Shown: piece after piece, positions 1 to 8,800 of the stretch | Numbering within the stretch: the stretch's first letter is position 1 | Layout: every line of letters starts with the position of its first letter | Notes under the pieces: generated by a model | What the model was told of the DNA's origin: nothing | Databases searched by the model: none | What the model saw: only the letters and a program-made list of their open reading frames with translations | NCBI GenBank assembly: GCA_031835245.1 | Contig: JAVKOQ010000100.1 | Span: 113,955 to 177,954, forward strand | Reading direction: 5' to 3' | DNA length: 64,000 nucleotides | Source of the DNA: Balamuthia mandrillaris | Taxonomy: Eukaryota; Discosea; Longamoebia; Balamuthiidae | Position numbers and translations under genes: made by a program

Positions 1-2
1 CG

Positions 3-746
3 GCTGACCTTCGGCACCGCCTCTCCATCAGCTTCGCCTGCAGCAGCCCGGCCGCCCAGCAATGGGCTCTCGCCAACGGCTGCCCCCTGGATGAGAACTG
101 CTGCGCCATGGCCGCTCGCCACGGCAACTTGGAGGTGCTGCGATGGCTGCGAGAGGGGAAAGGATGCCCTTGGGACATTCGCACTTGTAATATGGCTGCT
201 GAAGGTGGCCACTTGGAAGTCCTTCAATGGGCTCGCTCTCCTTCTTCTGCTTCTTTGTTGACAAAGGAAGAAGAAGAGGAGGAAGGAGAGTTCGTTTGTC
301 CTTGGGGACGAGCAACTTGTTGTATGGCAGCCAGAGGAGGTCACTTGGAGGTGCTGCAGTGGCTTCGAGAGAAAGGATGCCCCTGGGACGAATGGACCTG
401 CGAGGAGGCCGCCCGTGGTGGCCACCTGGAGGTGTTGCAATGGTGCAAAGCGAATGGATGCCCTTGGGACTGGTGCACGCCCGTGGCGGCAGCCGAGAGG
501 GGAGACCTTCCCATGCTGGAGTACATTTACAGCTGCCAGCAACAGGAAGAGCTGAACAGTTACAGCAGACAGCTTAAGCTGTGGCCAAGGAATGTTTGCG
601 TGGCAGCAGCTGAGGGAGGACACCTGCCGGTGTTGCAATGGCTGAAAGGGTACGGCCTTTATTATGGCCGGGAAGATGATGGGGTCTGTGAGATAGCAGC
701 AAACCGAGGGGACGTAGAGATGTTGGAGTGGCTCAAAAGTGGGTGA
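3..746 (+). CDS. Ankyrin-like repeat protein, 5' end outside the window
   Basis: The frame is open from base 3 to the stop at 746, so the gene starts upstream of this window; the ATG at 108 is internal. The protein is built from repeats of about 30-35 residues with the pattern GGHLEVLQWLREKGCPWD. GCPWD or GCPLD-type cores occur at least five times. This is the divergent ankyrin-type repeat seen in very large paralogous families of amoebae and stramenopiles. Such repeats bind proteins; no catalytic domain is visible and the partner cannot be predicted. A Glu-rich, Ser-rich insertion separates two repeats near residues 80-95. No intron is needed. The C-terminus ends directly after a repeat (LEWLKSG), so nothing is fused downstream. 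Confidence 0.8.
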   Translation, partial: ADLRHRLSISFACSSPAAQQWALANGCPLDENCCAMAARHGNLEVLRWLREGKGCPWDIRTCNMAAEGGHLEVLQWARSPSSASLLTKEEEEEEGEFVCPWGRATCCMAARGGHLEVLQWLREKGCPWDEWTCEEAARGGHLEVLQWCKANGCPWDWCTPVAAAERGDLPMLEYIYSCQQQEELNSYSRQLKLWPRNVCVAAAEGGHLPVLQWLKGYGLYYGREDDGVCEIAANRGDVEMLEWLKSG

Positions 747-892
747 ATGCTTCAGCAGCTGGAACAGGATGACGATGGAGCGAGTGCGGCCATGCGGCAG
801 TGGTTGCAGCCAACAGCGTGGCGTGATTAGACTCGGTGGTGGGTTAGACTCGAGGGATAACACATGAATGAAGGAATAAAACTATTCCATTC

Positions 893-1905
893 TTAAGCCT
901 TGCGCACAGGCGGCTCTACAGTAGCCGGAATGGCATCTTCAGGGAAAACATAAAGCTTGTCCACGAGCTCTCCTTTGTTGTTGTAAATAGCAGCTGCATC
1001 CCCTTTGTCGTTCCAGATGTAACGCTTGGTCCAGAGGAAGGAAGCGGGAGGGTTGTGACGGGGCTCGCTCTGACGACCGCTCCAAATGGCCACCGATTGA
1101 CCCGGTTGCAACTGACAGTCTCTATCGGGTCCTCCGAAGAGGAAGTATTGGTCTCCGACGACGCTCCTCAGGAACCATCCTTTTGGTGTTTTGAAAGAAG
1201 TGAGAAACACGGCATACGACAAAAGCAAGAAAGCGAAGAAAGAACCTGAAAGATCGACAACTTCGGAGGAATGGTTCAACAAGACAACACACTCTTCCTT
1301 CAGCAGCATCGACTGAATGATGACCTGCTCCTGGCGACTTGGAGGCGGCTGTTCCGTTCTCTCGTCCACCACTTCTCCTTGGGCGTTCTTAAGCACAGCT
1401 TTGTCCCCTTTGTCGTTCCAGATGTAACGCTTGGTCCAGAAGAAGGAAGAAGGCGGGTTGTGACGAGCCTCGTTGGCTCCGCCGGACCATATGGTAACGC
1501 TGCCTCCAGCTTTTTTGTTTCAGTTTTTTTGAAAAGTGAATAAACCACAAAACAACAAAAAGTTCTTAAGGAAAAGGTGAATAGAAAGAAACCCTTTAGC
1601 ACGAATTTTTCTTCAAAGACAAAGTTTTGGTTGCCTGTAACGCTTTGTAGGATCCAACCGGACAGGTCAACGTCTTCCAGGCCATCGTTGAGAAGGGTAA
1701 CGCAGTCTCCCTTCAAGTCCAAGCTTATGATCCGAACGCCCGCCGCGGCGGCCGCTTTCTCTCCCTCGGACCTGGCCTTCTTTGTCGCTCCCGCCTCCTC
1801 CTGTTGCTCTTCCTCCTCCTTTTCTTTGTCCTTGGTTTGTGGACTCACCACCACCTCCTCCTCCTCGTCGGAACGAGCTCTCTTCGTGCCTTGTGTTGTT
1901 GCCAT
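893..1905 (-). CDS. Protein with two lamin-tail domains
   Basis: Three exons on the minus strand: 1593-1905, 1246-1509 and 893-1179. Both introns are GT-AG and phase 1. The start is the ATG at 1905, which opens a basic and acidic low-complexity N-terminus (KRARSDEEEE, KEEEEQQEE, KKARSEGEK) that looks nuclear. Two copies of a lamin-tail (LTD) immunoglobulin-like domain follow: I-x-L-D-x-K-G-D-C-V-T-L-L-N...DLSGW-L-x-S-V-x-G, then WSG...NPPSSFFWTKRYIWNDKGD; the second copy repeats the same elements (NPPASFLWTKRYIWNDKGD). Each copy is interrupted by an intron right after DLSG, so the duplication post-dates that intron or copied it. LTDs occur in lamins and in nuclear or secreted proteins; here the N-terminus favours a nuclear role, which is an inference. 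Confidence 0.8.
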
Positions 1906-1967
1906 TTGTTTTTTTTGCTCCCGCGGTAACGCTTTGTCGGCGTTTAATATAGCGCAAAAATTTGAAT

Positions 1968-2042
1968 AATGTGTGGAACGTGGAGAATGAATGGTATTTG
2001 AGTTATAATAAAATTCGTTACATGCCAAGCGTTCCACACATT
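1968..2042. repeat. Perfect 13-bp inverted repeat in a divergent promoter
   Basis: AATGTGTGGAACG at 1968-1980 is repeated in inverted orientation at 2030-2042, with a 49-bp spacer. It lies between the minus-strand lamin-tail gene (start 1905) and the plus-strand gene starting at 2338. It could be a binding site for a dimeric factor or a cruciform. I cannot tell which gene it serves. Confidence 0.5.
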
Positions 2043-2337
2043 CCAAACATATTTTTCAATATACGCCCAGAGACGAAAACTACTATCGGTGGGGTATATG
2101 GATGGGTTGGCTTGACGAAGGAACTAAAACAACAACGGACGATGCCTTCGCCGCGAAACGGTGCAACTGAACGGACCGGTTGTTTCTCTATGTTTGGTTG
2201 TGAAAGAGAAAGAAAAGTAAATTCAATCTCACAAAAGAAACAGTGAAAACTCCATTTAACATCAATTGTTTATGTCTTTCGTTTAGAGACCGACGAGGCA
2301 ACCTGGAATAAGAAAGACGAACAAAGAAGAAGAAAGG

Positions 2338-2482
2338 ATGGAGGTACCACTCGTATCCGAAGAGCGATTAAGAGTGAGCCTTAGGTCGATGTGGCAATGG
2401 ACCAAAGACATGGTGGACCCTTCCTCCCATCGCCTTTATTACGAGTTCGATCCCGTGCATGACCTCGGCCGACTGTTTGTTG

Positions 2483-2513
<31 letters not shown>

Positions 2514-3727
2514 GAAAAAAAGGAAAAAGAAGAAGAACTTACTGTCTTGAATTTTCAATCAAAACAAAGGAGTGACCAGTGTCCAATAAGAGACATCGGA
2601 GCCATCTATCAAACTGCTCTCCTTGGCAGCTACCTGCAAACGCATGAGCTCGACCCGTTGATTCGGTTGTGGATCGATCGTTACGTCCCTTCTTTTGTTG
2701 TCCCTTTGGAGAAGCCACGACAAAGGAAGGAAGCAGAAGGAGAGGAACCGCCACTTCAACTTGACGCGGAAAGATTGGGAGAACCGGCTTCGATCGCTCA
2801 TAGCGCGTTTATGATTCTGAGTTTGTTGACGTTCAAAGAAGAAGCAGAGAGAGGAGAGAGAAGAAGAGAAGCAGAAGGAGAAAGAAGAAGACGAAGAGAA
2901 AGAGAGATAGCTGTTGGATTAGCGAATGGAATTGTGAAGCAACAGAGAAGAGATGGCTCGTACAAAGTGTTCTTTGAGGAGGGAATGCCTGATGGGAGTG
3001 CGGTGCTTCTATATCCCGGTTGTTCCTCCGCTATCTTCTCATTTATTGTTTCATGTCTTTTTTTTTCTTCGTTTCTGATGTTCTTTTTTCAGGAGAAGCA
3101 ATGTTAGCCTTGATGGCGACGTACGAAGCAACCAAAGATGAAAAGTACCTCCGCTCCGTGCAACACGCTCATCCCTTTTACAGCTCGTTGTTCCTGCAAG
3201 GCAAAGTCCCTTCCGACCATCTCATCTTCTTTGCTAATTGGTTCAGTCAAAGTTCTGCTCCGCTCTTCCAACATCTGCCTACGTTGAAAGACGGGCAAGA
3301 AGAAAGAGAAGAAGTGAAAAGAGTTGTGGTGAAGCTCTTTGATTACATCGTGGAGCGGGTTGGATACTTTGAGCGCGTGTCGCAGGCTCCAAACGAAATG
3401 GCAACCGTGGAGGTGGCTTGTGCTTTGGAAGGACTGGCGGATGCTTATTTTGTTCTTTGCTCTCCATCAGGAGAAGAAGCAAGAGAAAAAGAGGAAGAAA
3501 GAAGAAGAAAAGAAAAGTGGAAAAGGAGTTGCGGTATTGCCATTCACTTCTTGTTGATGGTTCAAAGGAAGGAAGATAAAGCAGAAAAAGGAGGAAAGAG
3601 TACGAATAAGAAAAGAGGAGCGGGCGGATTTGGACACATGTTACAGTATCCAAAGCAACGTGTGGACGTAACTGGGCATGTGCTCAGCGGCTTCATCAAG
3701 GTGATTGAGCACCGTGTTTTTGCCTGA
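2338..3727 (+). CDS. Putative alpha/alpha-toroid protein, function unknown
   Basis: Three exons: 2338-2478, 2580-3018 and 3093-3727, giving 404 residues. The first intron starts with a long (CT)n tract. The second intron splits a conserved motif that splicing restores as LLYPGEAMLALM. Phrases such as DGSYKVFFEEGMPDGS, YEATKDEKYLRSVQHA and HLIFFANWF are typical of helical-hairpin (six-hairpin glycosidase or terpenoid-cyclase-like) toroids, where YPGEA-L-AL-x-LYE-x-T-D-x-x-Y-L marks one hairpin. I cannot name the family or the substrate. Two charged low-complexity stretches (EEAERGERRREAEGE and EEAREKEEERRRKEK) look like loop insertions. No signal peptide is visible, so it is probably cytosolic. 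Confidence 0.7.
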
Positions 3728-3868
3728 TGGTTTGATATTGTGGTGTTCGAACGAGCAAAACTGTATAAGAAAATGCAACATTTCCCTACTTCTGTTAAAC
3801 AAGTACATTGAATGAAATAAAAAGAACATAGTGAAGAAACATACATACACGCGCAGCCGATGCCAACG

Positions 3869-5395
3869 TTAACGTAAATGAGAATGCTGCCGATAACAGG
3901 AAAGAGTACAAAAGCGTCGCTCCGCCACAACATGTTTTGTTGCCAAAGGTACGTTGTGGTAAAGAACAAGCACTCTCTCCTCTCCAAAGAAAGGTTGTTT
4001 GCAGTAGAAGCATGTTCGTTTGTTGGATGATATCATCTCCTCTAGTTCTATCGGAAGAACTTCTCTTCTTTCCTCTTCTTCCTCCTTCTCCTCCTCTTCT
4101 AGTTCTTCGTCTTCTTGTTCTTCTTCTTCTTGTTGTTCTTCTTCTTCTTCTTCGTCTTCTTTTTTTGAAGTTGCTGATTGTTTTGCACTTGCTCGTTGAC
4201 GAGAGACGCAAGTTAGACATAAGTCCAACAATGAAGTCATGAAAAAGTGAGCAGAACGAACTTGAGGAGAAGATGATGACGACGAAGCAGACGAAGGAGC
4301 AAGTCTAAAAAAAGAAGATGGTGGGGAAGTAGTTGCTGAAGCAGAAGGAGAAGGAGAAGGAGGTGGAGCCCAAGGATTGCCCTCAAGGTCGAGATAGCAA
4401 GAAGTGCTCGCAAGCAATTCAACGAGACTATATGGTAATGCTTGGAGCTGGTTGTTGGCGAGCCATAAGGCCTTTAGCTCTTCCATTTGGGGACCCAGCT
4501 CTGGTGGCAAACGAGAAATACTGTTATTTGCGTTGTTAATTTATTTTAACGACGAGAATCCAGAAAAAAAAAACTACAAGAAAGAACGAAAACAAACGGA
4601 CGAAAGCAACACACAACAAAGTGAAGAAACAGAGACGACGCAGGAGAAATAATAAGAGAATGTACATTCTCAAAAAAAAAACAAACAAAACAACACACAA
4701 CACGGAACAAAACAAACGAAAACCAAGTGATAAGAACGAAACAACGAAGAAACCAAATAAAAAAGAAAAAGAAAGAGAAAAGAAAACCTGTTGTTGGCCA
4801 AGGACAAACGAACGAGGCTGGTCAAGCGGCCGAGTTCCTTGGGCACCTCCGTCAACATATTATCGTTGAGCTTCAACCTCTTCAAGGCGCTCAGCTGCCC
4901 GATTTCTGGCGGTACTTCCCTCAACCTATTATCATCCACGTAAAGGAGCTCCAAATTAGGTAAGTATCCGACCTGAGGGGGCAAATGATCTAATCTGTTC
5001 TTAGATAAGATCAGATTCCGAAGTGACGTCAGCCGAGAGAGCGAAGAAGGCAGCGAGCGGATGAGGTTCTGGCGAAGGTAGAGGTTTTGGAGGTTGGGCA
5101 GCGAGAAGAGCTCGTCGGGGAGCTGGGAGAGGCGGTTGGAGTGCAGGTGGAGGTGAAGCAGGTTGGAGAGGCGGCCGATCTCCGGCGGCAGCGCGCTCAG
5201 CTGTGTGCTGATGATGTACAGATATTGGAGGGAGGTGAGGCGGCCGAGCTTCGGCGAGACGGAGGTCAAGCGAGAGAAGACGGAGAGGTCCAGCCCGATT
5301 TCCTTTTGGTCGAGGACGCGGTCCATGAGCGCTTCCTCTGCCTCCCATTCTCGTTGCTCTCCAGCGCCCCCGCCTGCTTCCTTCTCTTCCTGCAT
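3869..5395 (-). CDS. Leucine-rich repeat protein with a C-terminal Cys-rich module
   Basis: Two exons: 4788-5395 and 3869-4520, giving 419 residues. I chose the ATG at 5395. The in-frame GTG two codons earlier is not a likely eukaryotic start. About nine LRRs of the LxxLxxLxLxxNxLxxLPxE(I/L)G type (SHOC2/Ras-suppressor class) fill residues 30-250. The intron splits one repeat, and the joined sequence reads LANNSISRLPPELG, which confirms the junction. The LRRs are followed by a Pro/Ser-rich linker, a long Glu-rich stretch (residues about 330-370) and a short Cys-containing end (TCFYCKQPF ... RRFCTLSCYRQH) that could bind zinc. LRRs of this class are scaffolds in Ras and MAPK signalling. No kinase or GTPase domain is present. 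A GGACGACGTGAGG sequence lies directly before the start codon and resembles the ACGA promoter element described in the findings. Confidence 0.85.
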
Positions 5396-5716
5396 CCTCA
5401 CGTCGTCCTTGTTTGTTTTTTATTCTGTCGACAGATTTTCACGTCGACATGATAGCAGATTCTCTTTCATTTTTCCATCGTTTCTCGTTTTCCTTTATAC
5501 ATCCTAGCAAAGAAGGTTCTCTCTCTTTCTTCCGTCCTTTCCTCGATCTCCTTTTGTTTCTTGCTTTGTACTTTCTATTTTCTTTGCTCGTCGCTTTCTT
5601 TCTTTCACGTCCTTTTCTTGCTTTTTCTTTAGGCAGGAGCGTCAATCTTCTCGTGTTTGTTTTACTGTACACGTCCGCCTTCGGCCTCTCCAACCTTTGT
5701 TTTCGGTTCTTGTGTG

Positions 5717-5938
5717 TCAAAGGTCATCCAGCAACAGCGTTACTACCAAATCTACGTCCTGGTTCCGTGGTTAAACAAACACGAAACACGAAACAAGAAA
5801 AGCAAAACGGTTACAAGCGGAAGGAAGCATAAGCGTGAGAAGAAAAAGAGAAGCCACTTACGCCATGGTGAGCAGCAAGCAACTCTTTAATCCGGTTGAC
5901 ATTTGCTTGTGGCAATATCGCTTGGACTTGCTGCACTC

Positions 5939-5996
<58 letters not shown>

Positions 5997-6728
5997 TTCA
6001 TCTTCATCATCTTTGTCTACTGCTTTCTCCTCTCTCGTTCTTCTGTTTACCACCTTAATGCTTGCTTCTGTTTCTTGTTTGGTGTTCGTTGTTGTGGAGA
6101 CAAGGAGATAGTCGATGGAGCGCTCGAGGTCGCCAGAGCATTGCATGACCACCGTCAACAGCTCGGAGAGAGCGAGGGAAGGGAAGAGAGGTTGCAGCTG
6201 CAAAATGGTGGCTTCGTGCTTCCGGTATTCCTTTTGGCGGTCCACAACGACAGAAGCTTTGTTGTTGGATGGGTTTGTTGTCGTGGAGAGCATGGTGGAG
6301 AAAGCAGAAGCAGCGGAAGGATCAAACGGTTCGCCACAGGAGATAAAGAGAATGTCGTCGTGAAGCACTTCTATTTTATGGAGAACGAGAGAAGTTGAGA
6401 AGAAGAAGAAGAAGAAGCAGAAGAAGAAAAAGGAGAAAAAGATGAATAAGATGGAGAACGAGGGCAAGCACAGCGTCCAACCTTCAGTGCACTCCACTTC
6501 ACCGCCTTGCATCGTGAAAGCATATTTCGGCTCTTCGGTCAGCTGGAGCTGCCTACCAGCCTCCTTCAAAAACGCCCCAAAGTCCACCAGCAGCGCCACG
6601 CGAGCGGACGCCACGAACGCGGCGTTGCCCCCTTTTTCCTCCTTCCTGTTCGCAAACACCCTCACCCACACCTCTTCCCCCATTGCCTCTTCTGCGTCGA
6701 AATCTTGTTCTGGTTTGCTTTGATTCAT
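5717..6728 (-). CDS. CUE-domain ubiquitin-binding protein with an N-terminal DCX-like region
   Basis: Three exons: 6482-6728, 5862-6370 and 5717-5758, giving 265 residues. The last exon encodes only 13 residues, but it completes the second CUE domain (VQAILPQANVNRIKEL ... GDVDLVVTLLLDDL), so the junction is convincing. Residues 10-95 end in DDILFISCGEPF, resembling a doublecortin-like or KHA-like beta-grasp fold. A first CUE-like helix set (ILQLQPLFPSLALSEL ... CSGDLERSIDYLL) follows. A run of about 25 acidic residues, encoded by a GAT microsatellite, separates the two CUE modules. CUE domains bind ubiquitin and are common in ER-associated degradation and endosomal sorting. The gene is divergent from an ER rhomboid protease across 207 bp, which suggests co-regulation. 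Confidence 0.75.
5942..5996. repeat. Trinucleotide microsatellite (CAT/ATG)n inside a coding exon
   Basis: About 18 uninterrupted CAT units on the plus strand. Read on the minus strand they encode poly-Asp between the two CUE domains. Length changes would alter only the acidic linker and keep the frame. It is a likely site of length polymorphism. Confidence 0.9.
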
Positions 6729-6796
6729 GACGACATGAAATCTTTCACTCTAGTAACCGTGACGACACGGATGTTTAAACATCGCGACGACGCGAT
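6724..6796. promoter_or_regulatory. Cluster of three ACGA-core palindromes plus a 12-bp palindrome
   Basis: Three sites share the layout arm-ACGA-inverted arm: TTCATG-ACGA-CATGAA (6724-6739), CCGTG-ACGA-CACGG (6757-6770) and ATCGCG-ACGA-CGCGAT (6781-6796). A perfect palindrome ATGTTTAAACAT (6771-6782) sits between the last two. The first site overlaps the start codon of the CUE gene (6728-6726). The arms differ in sequence but stay self-complementary, so either the stem or the ACGA/TCGT core with CG/TG flanks is the conserved part. Related sites lie near other starts in this window. This is seen directly; the promoter role is inferred. Confidence 0.55.
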
Positions 6797-6864
6797 AGTG
6801 GTGATGTCACACACTGTCGCCAAAAATGTAAATGAATGTCCGCGAAAAACAAAGAAAGGAAATT

Positions 6865-6885
6865 CCACGTCATCGAATGACGTGG
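6865..6885. promoter_or_regulatory. UPR/bZIP-like palindromic element
   Basis: CCACGTCAT-CGA-ATGACGTGG is a perfect 9-bp inverted repeat. Each arm contains TGACGTGG, which matches the metazoan unfolded-protein-response element bound by ATF6/XBP1 and related plant bZIP sites. It lies 51 bp upstream of the rhomboid ORF start and 137 bp upstream of the CUE gene start. The match is seen in the sequence; use by a UPR bZIP factor in this organism is inferred. Confidence 0.5.
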
Positions 6886-6935
6886 CAAATTCACCCAAAA
6901 AAAAAAAAGAAAAATGAAAAAGAAACAGAAAAAAA

Positions 6936-7394
6936 ATGTATCGACAGAGACGAGGAGGACGGTCCTCCTCCGAGATGGGCCTTTTTCTGCTGCTCATGCA
7001 GGTGGCACGCATCGGCGTGGACAACATACCGCCTTGCACCCTCTTCTTTGCCGCCGCCAACGTCTTTGTTCACTACTTTGTCCACCAGGTCTCCTTGGGG
7101 GAGGTCTGCATCGGCTCTGCCGCCGTGTGGGCAGAGGGCCTCTTTGGGGCCGGCAGCGCGTGGCAGCGGCTTTGGTTGGCCTCGTTCTTTCACGTGGATG
7201 ACATGCACCTCTACTACAACATGAGCTCCTTCCTGTGGAAAGGCGTGTTGTTGGAGCCTCTCTTTGGCACTCCTGTAGCGTACCCACTCCCTCCTTTTTC
7301 TTGTCGTTTCTTTCTTTCTTTCTTGCCGTTTCTTTCTTTCTTGTCGTTTCTTTCTTGTCGTTTCTTGTCGTTTCTTTCTTTCTTTCTTGTCGTT

Positions 7395-7474
<80 letters not shown>

Positions 7475-8219
7475 TCACTCTTTCTCTACTCGTTCTTTAC
7501 TCACTTTAAAAAACACGAAACAGCACTTTGCCATGATGATAGTGTTGTTTGTTATAATATCCAACGTGATGATGGTGGGAGGGAGCTTTCTGCTCATGGA
7601 GTTCTTTGGCATTGCCGGGCCATTTTATTCGTGTGCGGTGGGCTTCTCTGCTGTGCTGTTCGCTTTGAAAGTGGTCGCCACCTATCATTCGCCATCCCCT
7701 ACTTCTACGTATGTTTTTTGTTGCATTGTTATTTGTATGCTCGTTCTTTGCTCTCCTATTCTCTCTTTCTCTCTCTTTCTCTCTCTCTCTTTCTCTCTCT
7801 TGCTCTCTCTCACGCAATAACACCAATAACAATAATAGTGTAATGTTTCTTCCATTCACGGTACCGACAAGATGGTTGGCATGGGTTGAGCTTCTGCTCA
7901 TCCAAATATTAGTACCGAATGCTTCTTTCTTCGGTCACCTGTGCGGCATTCTCACTGGTCTCTTATGTACGTGTAGTTTTCTCCTTCTCGTTCCGTTTCT
8001 CTTATAACCAAAAAAAAAAATGAACATTTAAATGAACCAACCCCAAAAAAAATGATAATAATGATAATAGACGTAAGTGGAGCATTACAGCCAGTTTTTG
8101 CTGTACTTTCCTTGTTGACATCAGCAGTTACTTTCGAGAATACCAATTATCCTCGAACCACCATTCGTGATGGCGGTAGGTTCTGCTTTCCCTCGTTTCT
8201 TCTCACTTATATGTATTAG
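6936..8219 (+). CDS. Rhomboid intramembrane protease, RHBDL4/RHBDD1 type
   Basis: Four exons: 6936-7274, 7524-7708, 7839-7966 and 8071-8219, giving 266 residues. All junctions are GT-AG and phase-consistent. The sequence follows RHBDD1 closely: MQVARIGVDNIPP, LASFFHVDDMHLYYNMSS, WKGVLLEPLFG, then the catalytic serine in CAVGFSAVLFALKV and the catalytic histidine in NASFFGHLCGILTGLLYV. Both residues of the Ser-His dyad are present, so the enzyme should be active. RHBDL4 is an ER protease that cleaves ubiquitinated membrane substrates for ERAD. No C-terminal ubiquitin-interacting motif or p97-binding motif is visible; the last exon ends in a short tail, and a further splice at GGCG-GTAGGT near 8178 cannot be excluded. 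An alternative start is the ATG at 6975. Confidence 0.88.
7303..7478. repeat. (TTTC)n microsatellite in rhomboid intron 1
   Basis: Imperfect then perfect TTTC repeats on the sense strand within the first intron (7275-7523). The tract is pyrimidine-only, in line with the strand-biased pyrimidine tracts in other introns of this window. Confidence 0.9.
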
Positions 8220-8800
8220 TTAACAACGCGGTATCTATTTGCTGTCAAAGTTATATACAGAGATAGAACACATGGGGCAACCAACCGAGGGGAGTACTAC
8301 TACCACCACGACAACACGCATCATTAGCTCTTCCTTCACTGCTTCTCTCCTCTCTGCTCTCCTCTCCTCTTCTCCTCTCCTCTCTTCTCTTGCTTGAGGG
8401 GCAACCATGTAAATTACTGATCTCCTTTCCGATCAAAATGAATTCAAAAAATGAACCCGATTGGTATTTAAATTCCCCGAATGACGTCACCCCACCCCCT
8501 TTTAGTGAAACAAGAGATTCTCAACCTTTTCTCCTCTCTTCTTCTCTTTTTCCTCTCTTTTCGTTTCTTCTCTCTGCTGCTCTCTCTCTCTCTGTTCCTC
8601 TCTCACAAAATCGATTTTAAAAATTGAATATATAATCTGTGGAGTTGATTTTTTTGATTTGTTGTTGGTGGAACTGTATCCCCCACCATTCAAGCGTGTG
8701 TTCAGTGATTTGTGGTTTAGCTGAAACTGAAAAAAAAAAACAATCCAGTCTCCATTCTCTCATAATTATAATTTATTTATTTTTTTGTATTTTTTTTTCG
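8220..8800. other. Intergenic, no gene seen
   Basis: This stretch separates the rhomboid gene from the IPT/TIG gene, both on the plus strand. It contains CT-rich stretches (8340-8395 and 8520-8605) and a perfect CRE-type site, TGACGTCA, near 8481-8488. No open frame with coding character is present. Confidence 0.6.

Noticed and set aside
3562..3987. Minus-strand frame overlapping the end of the toroid gene
   Set aside because: It lies antisense to a supported exon and in the 3' flank; no homology or splice support.
5835..6398. Plus-strand frame with poly-Ile from the CAT repeat
   Set aside because: It is the shadow of the poly-Asp linker in the CUE gene; the minus-strand exons have correct splice phases and domain content.
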